Notes under the pieces: generated by a model
Database searches by the model: none
What the model was told of the DNA's origin: nothing
What the model saw: only the letters and a program-made list of their open reading frames with translations
Part shown: positions 8,778-15,081 of the stretch, in pieces
Numbering within the stretch: the first letter of the stretch is position 1
Layout of the letters: the number at the start of each line of letters is the position of its first letter
Program-made: the position numbers and the translations under genes
NCBI GenBank assembly: GCA_036939975.1
Contig: JALLPB010002012.1
Location: forward strand, 1-15,081
Length of the DNA stretch: 15,081 bases
Source: Cyclostephanos tholiformis
Lineage: Eukaryota; Bacillariophyta; Thalassiosirophyceae; Thalassiosirales; Thalassiosiraceae
Direction: 5' to 3'

Positions 8778-11232
8778 TCACGTACTCTTTTGTTTTGGCC
8801 CAGTAGCGTCGCCTAAGAGATGGGAATGCTCGGTGGAGATGGTGATCTTGTGTTTCTCGAAGGTTGCAGCGTCGAGCCACATTAGTCCCGAGGAATCCAT
8901 GTGCTTGAGGAGGACAAGCTTGTCTTCGTCAGGTAGGTTCTTCCAGTTAGTGATGTGCCTACCGTTCTTGCATAGTTGGTGTGGGAAGTTGCACTTTCTG
9001 CCTTGGCAGCAGAAGTCCAGGCAGATTCCGGCGCCATCTTTGAGCAAAGACTTGTCTGGGATGGCTTTAGCAGCGGGGGCATCCTTCTTGATGTGGAAGA
9101 TGCCCATTTTCAGACTTTTGTCCGAAAACTCCTTTCTTTGCTTCTTATGCATTCCAGGTGCCTCCTCAGTGCTTTGTTTTCGCTTACCATTTTCGTTGGG
9201 AGCAGTTGGTTGAGTGGCTTCTGTTTTCGAGTGTTCGATTCGGCAGTGCGCCAGCGCAAATCCTCCCGAAGTTTGTTCAACGAAAAGGTTCTTGGCGAAG
9301 GACGGGACCTCTTTGGGAAGAGAGTTGTCGTCGATGTGGTCGACCATCTTCTTGAAAAACTTGCTAGCAAGTCTAATTGCAATTTTGATGCTCTTGTCAT
9401 CGAGGTCGGCGAGTCCTAATTCGACCTTATTAGTGTTCACGGAGTTCTGTGAGAAGGTTGCAAGGTTCTGAAAAAACTGGTGGATTTTTCCCATGAAAAC
9501 CATGGGTAAGTGCATGAGGTTTTCTTGATTGTCGCGCATCCAGATTCTTGTTTTTTTATTTTCAATAAACCTGATCACTTTCATCGCAAATTGGAATAGG
9601 AGTGGCTTGTTGGCAGTGATATCAACGATTGCAAGTTGGATGCCGCACATGTTTGCACAGGTCATTGCCACATCCTCGATGGTGTTGACTCTACCAACTC
9701 CTTCGATGATGGAGGAGATTTGCCTTCTGTCTTTATCGACCAGTTTCCAGTTGATTTCGTTGCGCGTTTCCTCCATTTCGGCCATCGCTGATTTAACGAG
9801 AGCACGATTGTTTTGTGGGGCGTATTGGAAAGGGTTGATTGAAGTGCTTTTGTAGGTGGCACCGGTTTCAAGATCTGAGCTCTGAAAACTGGCGTTGAGG
9901 TGACCCTTGGTGAATTTGGGAGGGAAGCAGACGAGTGACATCAACCTATTGAGGGGGTTGGTTAGGGTTTCCGTCTCTTCGTCAGATTCTGTGGTAAAGA
10001 TGGTAGTAAAGAGGTTTGTTAGCTGGGCTGCTTGTACCGCAGCCGACCGATCAAGAAGGTTATTGAAGCCTTGGGCAAAAGTTGCGAGGCTGAGGTTTTT
10101 TATTGTTCCCTCTTCCCAGTCGACCTCTCCGCCTACGTACATCAGCCGAAGCATGCTGTGCTGGAGTTTAGCAAGGTCAATGGATTCTTCATGGTCCCGT
10201 GACTCGACAACAATTTTTTGTGGTTGCTGGGGTGCCTGCATTTTCTTCATTGTCTCAATCAGTTGAGTGTAGAAGTTTGGGGGAGGATTAGTATTGTTGA
10301 TTTGTGGAAGGAAAGGGGCCGCAGCCGGTGAGGCGGGGGGAAGGGTGTGATCCAAGGGTGCTTGAGTGCTGATGATGGGGATGGTTGGGGCATCGTCGTC
10401 ATTGAGTTCGACCCGAGTAGGAGTTGGGTTTCGATGGAAGAAGGTACGAACGTGTTCTTGTTCCTTTTCATATTTTTTCCCTGCGAGGGACGACTCAATG
10501 AACGGGCCAGATGATGCGATTTTAGCATCTCGGATGCCCTTGGTGGCAGCGCGTGTGTGGTCGCGTGCACGAGAAGAAACTCTGGATGAGATGAGTCTCT
10601 CCNCGGATGCCCTTGGTGGCAGCGCGTGTGTGGTCGCGTGCACGAGAAGAAACTCTGGATGAGATGAGTCTCTCCGCAATGTTGATGGCGTCGTCATTCA
10701 ATTCCGTCTGCTCGATGATGTCGACGAGAGCTTTGGCCCAGAAGCCGTGGTCAACGGAGATATTTTTCATTTCCTTAGCGAAAGCGTCGTCGAAGGTATG
10801 TGATTGGAAGTCGATGCCGAAGGGGATGGGTGCAAGATTTGGGAGGCTGATGAGTGAGATGTCCATCTCGGCGTTCTCCCAGCCAGTGCCGCTGACCATG
10901 TTTTCCTCGAGGGGTATTTCGGGGCGGTATTTTTCGGGGAGTCCATCGTGATCCTGGACAGCAAAGCAGGATCCGATTTCCTCGGCTTCGAGTACGACGA
11001 TGGCGGGTGTGCTGCCTTCATCGAAGAGATTACCCATAATTCCCAAGAAAACCCCGTCGACCTTGATTGGTGTGGGTTTGTAAAGGAGGCAGATTTCTTT
11101 TTTTCTGGTGACATAGAGAAGTGCCGCGATCTCATTCGAGTCGGGGGATAAATTTTCGAAGTCGGCCGATGACCAGAATATCCAATTTGGGTCGATTGTT
11201 GATGGGGGTTTGGAAAGAGAATAGCTTCGCAT
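8778..11232 (-). CDS. Gag-like protein of the retrotransposon with C-terminal Cys/His cluster (split by an assembly duplication)
   Basis: Probable nucleocapsid/structural protein. After removing one 72-nt copy and the N at 10603 the frame runs from the ATG at 11232 to TGA at 8778, 793 aa. Seen: an N-terminal domain of about 200 residues that I do not recognise, a proline-rich linker (about 265-314), a mostly helical middle, basic clusters KRK (659-661) and KKQRK (672-676) that could be a bipartite nuclear signal, and a cluster CLDFCCQGRKCNFPHQLC (713-730) with spacing C-x3-CC-x4-C-x3-H-x2-C that could bind zinc and nucleic acid. The position upstream of RT supports the Gag assignment; no family match is claimed. 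The frame extends 5' of 11232 only through non-ATG codons, so 11232 is preferred. Only 190 nt separate it from the RT start, in a different frame. Confidence 0.72.
10531..10675. repeat. Second exact 72-nt direct duplication around a single N (assembly join)
   Basis: Bases 10531-10602 and 10604-10675 are identical over 72 nt with N at 10603 between them. It has the same length and geometry as the duplication at 6874-7018. Dropping 73 nt fuses the two Gag open frames without a frameshift. The shared 72-nt length points to an assembler overlap of k-1 bases. Confidence 0.93.
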
Positions 11233-12400
11233 TCTGCTGGAGAGGGAGTAAGAGATGGGGAAAGGGAGGAAAGATGAGATGATGATTGCAATCGGTTGAT
11301 TACCAATGCGATGATGATGGGATGGCTGATTGCCCAGATGGCTGATTGCCAACCACGATAGTGGATTTGAAATGGTAGGGGGGGAACGAGTCCCTTGATC
11401 CCCGAACCATGAGAGGATGGCACTAGAGGCCTAATGTTCCTCGTGGCTGATTGCCGTGGTATGTGTTGTTTCTATCGTGGGGCCAACTCTCCGGACAAAG
11501 AGCGTGATAGCCCGGGCGAAGGGAACCAAAATGGTTACCAAGAAAATAGGATAGAGGGGACCCGAGCATTGCTGGTATGAGAGTGTTTACCTTTAATCGG
11601 GGAAAATGAATAGGTAATGAATCGGTAAAGCAATGGCAAATGCCCTGCCTCCTACTCGATGATGTCGAGGGGGCAAAAGAAACAAAACAATGACAGCAAA
11701 AAGGCAGAGAGGACTCCAGGATCACAATCCAGAGAACTCTCTGCAGACAGGGAAAACGTGAGGTCAAGAGACTCCGTCATTGCCCAAATTTTCCAGGTCC
11801 GCGTGGGAATTCAAAGATGCACGGACAGACCTTTTCTTGCTATTCAGACTTGCTACCAATTTTTCGTTTCCACAAAAGCTGACTTCACCAAAGTGGGGAG
11901 GCAGGAGTGCATTTCCTCACCGCTTTCACCGCGCCTTAATTCGCGGCTACTGACGATGATCGTCGACGGGACAGTTCTATTTGTGGCGATTTAAATAATA
12001 CTGATGGCGTCAGTAATTGACGCGCCGGTTTGTTGCAACCGAAAGAGAAGGCCGTATTGTAATGATTAGAGCGGAAGACAGAATGGATCATGGCATCATG
12101 CTTTTGATGGAAGACGCCGACGGCGGTGGTGGGCTGTCAAGGTAAGAGGGGGCGGGTGCGGGAGCCTCAGGAGGGGTACAATAACGTCGCGTAATATTTC
12201 GCGTGTTTACGATATTAAGATAGTACTCTAAATAATACTTATGGTATCGTACCTGTACGAAACGTCTCCCGCCAATGAAAAAAGATTCAGAAAAAATCCT
12301 TCTTCTCTGCAAGCCCCCGGCCCGCCGCCCCGCCGGCCCCTCCTCCTCTTTCCTTCCATCCTACTCTCCGCATGCACTGACCTCACCATAATATATTAAA
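11233..12400. other. Non-coding stretch: retrotransposon leader plus phosphofructokinase upstream region
   Basis: No credible gene is seen. Open frames here start at non-ATG codons or have low-complexity translations. Near 11316-11350 lies a short tandem repeat. An inverted repeat GCAGAGAG (11704-11711) / CTCTCTGC (11737-11744) and a stem GCGTCA (12007-12012) / TGACGC (12018-12023) are present; the latter half-sites resemble bZIP/CRE-type motifs. The element's 5' end must lie within this stretch but is not located. A 20-codon ATG frame at 12083-12145 ends exactly at a GTAAGA sequence. An AT-rich tract at about 12389-12400 precedes the phosphofructokinase ATG. Confidence 0.55.
11321..11350. 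repeat. Short tandem repeat GATGGCTGATTGCC in the element leader
   Basis: GATGGCTGATTGCC occurs at 11321-11334 and 11337-11350 (16-bp period). A third partial copy, TGGCTGATTGCC, lies at 11444-11455. The repeats sit about 90-220 bp upstream of the Gag start codon on the element's strand. They might be protein-binding or recombination sites, or a simple local duplication. Confidence 0.55.
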
Positions 12401-14563
12401 ATGACCGGAAGCATCGACTCGAAAGCGGCGATCCTCGTGGCGGCCACTGCGGCCACCAGTGCCGCGGCCACCTACCTCATCGTCAAGCGCCAGTTCGAGA
12501 GCAAGGCCGTTGCGGCACGCAAGAAGCAGTACGAGATAGATCAGTCGATTCTCCTCGAGGAGAATAAGAAGAGGAAGGACGACGGTTTGCCATCGGGAAT
12601 AAAACTGGAGTGAGTGTACCCTTGTCGGATGGGCCACGAGCAGATAATATTCTCGTCGGATGAATGAGAGATATTCGTACACTGCATACCCTCAATATTA
12701 TTTATTTTATCACCCGCTGCCTCCCCATCTCATCGACGAACTGTCTTCTCCGAAAACAGGAGCGAATTCCCGTCCTCGGGGCTCTATCTTTGGGATTTGG
12801 AACATCTCGGGAAATACTTCCGTGAGCGCCTCTTTTTTAAAATCTATTCTTAACATCTATGATTTAAGAAGCCGCCACTGACACGATGTCACGGGGATCC
12901 CCTCGTCCTGGGCATGCTACTACCAAACAGAATCCGAGGGAGATGGGATCAGTAACGTCATGTTCGCGTTGAAGGAGGACGCGAAGGATGACGTCAACGG
13001 CCACGCGCGCGCCAGGTACAACGCGTTGATAGAGGATCACGAGTGCATTTTAGCCGATATACGCAAGAGGCCCGGGAAGACCAGCGCCACTCGCGCCTAC
13101 GTCCGTGCCGGGCCACGGGCGAAGTTGCATTTCGATCCAGCTACCGTCAATGCGGCCATCATCACGTGCGGCGGATTGTGTCCGGGCCTGAACAATGTCG
13201 TGCGCGAGATCACGAGGGCTCTCTATCATTTGTACGGGATTAAAGGAACGGTGTATGGCATTGTGGGGGGCTACAAAGGATTTTACGATCCCGCGGTACG
13301 ACAGTTCGCATGTGTGCCGTGTTTTCTTCTTCTTCTTCTTCTTCTTCTCCATCTCTCGGAAATGCAATATTCTATTTGCTTACCGAGGAAGAATTGCCTT
13401 ACATATTATTATTGTACTCCTTTAGACACCTCCAATCATCCTCACCACCGAAAACGTCGAAAACATCCATCACGAAGGAGGCACCATCCTGGGGTCGTCT
13501 CGTGGCGGATTTGACATTGACAAGATTTGTGAATTCATCCAGACTAAGAATATTAGGCAGCTTTATGTGATTGGAGGTGATGGAACTCATCGTGGCGCTT
13601 TCAAAATCCACGAGACGTGCATGGAAAGGGTGGGTTATCTTTATACAAATATGATTCCGTACCATGTCACACATGACTACATCTCATCTTTCCATACTTC
13701 AATTTTTGCACTCTATCGTAGGGTCTTCACGTAGCCGTCGCGGGCATCCCAAAGGTGAGAAATTGAATTTCATGATGGTATAATACTTTGGGTGTTGAGA
13801 TTCTCACCGGCAGTCCTTACTTTGCCAATAGACCATCGATAATGATGTCGACTACATCGATAACTCTTTTGGATTTAACACCAGCGTTGAAGCAGCTCAA
13901 GCTGCCATCCGGGCGGCAAAGGTTGAGGCATCTTGCAACCTCCCCAATGGTATCGGTATTGTCAAGCTCATGGGGAGAAGCTCTGGTTTTATTGCTGCTC
14001 ATGCCACGTTAGGCTCTGGTGATGTTGATCTCTGTCTTGTTCCTGAAATTCCCATTGTTTTGGATGGACCCTCGGGATGCCTTCCCCATCTCTGGAGCCG
14101 GGTGAAACGTAAGGGTTATGCCGTTGTGGTTGTGGCGGAGGGAGCTGGCGAGGAACTTCTCGGGGAGTCGACCGAGACTGATGCCAGTGGCAACAAGAAA
14201 TTACCTCAAATCGGTGAACACATGAAAAATGTCATCAGTCAATACTTCAAGGAAAGGGGGGAAGAATCTACAATCAAGTACATTGATCCATCCTACATGA
14301 TCCGTTCGGTCCCTGCTAATGCGACTGACGCACTTTACTGCATGCAATTAGGTCAGAATGCAGTACATGGAACAATGGCGGGGTACACCGGGTTTACCGT
14401 CGGGCTGTGCAATAACAAGATGTGCTACCTCCCTATCCCGGAAATTGTGGCCACGTCGCCAAGACAGATGGATCCTAAAGGCAGGACTTGGGAGCGAATC
14501 TTGGCCGTTACTAGGCAGCCTAACGCTAGATCATTCCGTCGTCAGAGCTTAATCAAGGCGTAA
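12401..14563 (+). CDS. ATP-type 6-phosphofructokinase, plant/stramenopile class, with N-terminal membrane-anchor-like segment (six exons)
   Basis: Phosphorylates fructose 6-phosphate in glycolysis. Model join(12401..12609, 12760..12821, 12931..13295, 13426..13629, 13722..13754, 13832..14563), 534 aa; all junctions keep frame. Motifs: GGLCPGLNN (171-179), SSRGG (about 235-239), IGGDGT (261-266), GIPKTIDND (288-296, with catalytic Asp 294), MGRSSGF (338-344), LVPEIP (360-365), [11 protein letters not shown] (444-454) and AGYTGFT (474-480). Gly 265, equivalent to E. coli Gly104, favours ATP; Lys 291, equivalent to position 124, is the residue usual in plant ATP-PFKs and PPi enzymes. The combination fits plant-type ATP-PFK. 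Residues about 9-28 form an Ala-rich hydrophobic stretch followed by a basic, charged segment, suggesting a membrane anchor or targeting signal. Donors are GTGAGT, GTGAGC, GTACGA, GTGGGT and GTGAGA. Exon 5 has only 33 nt. Confidence 0.9.
13324..13347. repeat. (TTC)8 microsatellite inside phosphofructokinase intron 3
   Basis: Eight consecutive TTC units lie inside the 130-nt intron 13296-13425, about 80-100 nt before the acceptor TTTAG at 13421-13425. The tract is pyrimidine-rich on the sense strand and probably length-polymorphic. Confidence 0.85.
13722..13754 (+). other. 33-nt micro-exon of phosphofructokinase
   Basis: Flanked by TAG at 13719-13721 and the donor GTGAGA at 13755. It encodes [11 protein letters not shown] in phase 0, directly before the catalytic TIDND in the next exon. 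Both neighbouring introns are short (92 and 77 nt). The reconstructed motif GIPKTIDND is a perfect family match, which makes the small exon convincing. Confidence 0.88.
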
Positions 14564-14911
14564 ATTTTGTTGAGATCCAATGGCCTCTGTTTGATTTGAT
14601 TTTCCTTTGTAAATACTTGTGCATTTTTTCAAGTGAGCATGCTGACAGTAAAGTTAAGATGTTAGTCTTTTTATCTTCTTCGTCATGGCGTTGTCTGATG
14701 ATCTGCTTTATAGAGGGAAAAATAAACATTATTGAGATCATTGTAGGAGAGCACTTGTGAATGTCGACGCCCTCCAGAGTCAGTTAGACGCTGAGTGCGC
14801 AGTGGAGAGAAGATGATATATTCGGATCAAGTTGAAATCAACAAGAGAGCGCTTCTAAATGATATCTACATAGGAATAGTACAATAAGTTCTACCTTAAA
14901 ACAATGGAGTT
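14564..14911. other. 3' flank of phosphofructokinase
   Basis: No gene is seen. An AATAAA at 14721-14726, about 158 nt after the stop codon, is a candidate polyadenylation signal. The rest (14727-14911) shows no open frame with recognisable content and no clear repeat until the foldback element begins. Confidence 0.5.
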
Positions 14912-15054
14912 GAGGGAACTGTAACCTGTTACAGTTACAGTGTAACTGTAACAGTTTACAGTGTAACTGTATCTGTAACAGGTTACAGTGTAACTGTAAC
15001 AGTTACTTGTAACTGTAATAGTGACATGTAACTGTAACAGGTTACAGTTCCCTC
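14912..15054. repeat. Foldback (MITE-like) element made of GTAAC/GTTAC words
   Basis: The 28 bases 14912-14939 are perfectly complementary to 15027-15054, with outer ends GAGGGAACTG and CAGTTCCCTC. The 87-nt interior is also built of alternating GTAAC and GTTAC words, 15 in the whole element, so the whole unit can fold extensively. A 23-bp direct repeat (14934-14956 and 14982-15004, period 48 bp) lies within it. CCTTAAAA flanks the unit at 14894-14901 and 15057-15064, but not adjacent to both arm ends. There is no coding capacity. It resembles a small non-autonomous inverted-repeat element; the family is not known. Confidence 0.75.
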
Positions 15055-15081
15055 CCCCTTAAAAACTGCCTGACCATGGCC

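Larger units (their letters stand above)
4577..11232 (-). mobile_element. Tyrosine-recombinase (DIRS-like) retrotransposon, coding span
   Basis: Three large minus-strand genes follow in transcription order: a Gag-like protein with a Cys/His cluster (8778-11232), a reverse transcriptase-RNase H polyprotein (5659-8587) and a tyrosine recombinase (4577-5722). Having a tyrosine recombinase rather than a DDE integrase, with RT and RNase H, places it among DIRS-like YR retrotransposons. No aspartic protease motif and no long terminal repeats were seen. Gag and RT are separated by 190 nt in different frames; RT and YR overlap. The coordinates give only the minimum extent. Ends, split direct repeats and inverted termini could not be fixed by eye. 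After allowing for two assembly duplications, all three frames are open, so this may be a recent and possibly active copy. Confidence 0.85.

Noticed and set aside
6946..10603. Two programmed or degenerative frameshifts in the retrotransposon
   Set aside because: Both coincide with an N flanked by identical 72-mers; an assembly overlap explains both without a biological frameshift.
11423..11767. 114-codon minus-strand open frame upstream of Gag
   Set aside because: It starts at a TTG codon, its composition is low-complexity (Ser, Cys, His-rich), and it has no motif. It is best read as leader or intergenic sequence.
12088..12312. 74-codon minus-strand open frame upstream of phosphofructokinase
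   Set aside because: Proline-rich tail from a GC-rich repeat-like stretch, no motif, and it lies in the expected promoter region.
13324..13347. TTC repeat as a coding Phe/Ser repeat
   Set aside because: It lies inside intron 3 of phosphofructokinase; the flanking exons join in phase 0 to give a family-consistent protein without it.
14894..15064. CCTTAAAA as an 8-bp target-site duplication of the foldback element
   Set aside because: The two copies are not adjacent to the inverted arms (10 bp away on the left, 2 bp on the right), and the ends would then be non-complementary.
1..15081. CRISPR array, tRNA or rRNA gene
   Set aside because: No regularly spaced repeats with unique spacers, no cloverleaf-like sequence and no rRNA-like stretch were seen on reading.

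Overview
This is a eukaryotic nuclear window, most likely from a diatom or a close stramenopile relative. The genes have short GT-AG introns of 68-150 nt, the phosphofructokinase is of the plant/stramenopile type, and the reverse transcriptase belongs to a family I associate with diatom genomes. The taxon is an inference from gene content; no rRNA or organellar marker is present.

Layout from left to right: (1) 1-226, upstream sequence with a GTTAC/GTAAC-rich patch at the left edge and a 10-bp hairpin. (2) 227-2237, plus strand, a two-exon SV2-like major facilitator transporter of about 630 aa. (3) 2278-4153, minus strand, a three-exon PP2C-type protein phosphatase with an N-terminal hydrophobic segment; its stop lies only 40 bp from the transporter's stop. 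(4) 4577-11232, minus strand, the coding part of a tyrosine-recombinase (DIRS-like) retrotransposon, in transcription order Gag-like protein, reverse transcriptase-RNase H, tyrosine recombinase. (5) 11233-12400, gene-poor sequence holding the element's leader and the upstream region of the next gene. (6) 12401-14563, plus strand, a six-exon ATP-type 6-phosphofructokinase of 534 aa with an N-terminal membrane-anchor-like segment. (7) 14912-15054, a 143-bp foldback element built from GTAAC/GTTAC words, with perfect 28-bp inverted arms.

The two single N bases, at 6946 and 10603, are each flanked by an exact 72-nt duplication. Removing one copy plus the N (73 nt) restores one open frame through Gag (about 793 aa) and one through RT-RNase H (about 951 aa). 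The apparent frameshifts are therefore almost certainly assembly joins, and the retrotransposon is probably intact at the coding level.

The host genes do not look like an operon or pathway cluster. Without the retrotransposon, the phosphatase and phosphofructokinase genes would be divergent neighbours sharing an upstream region. The element's genes lie on the same strand as the phosphatase and end about 420 bp upstream of its probable start codon.
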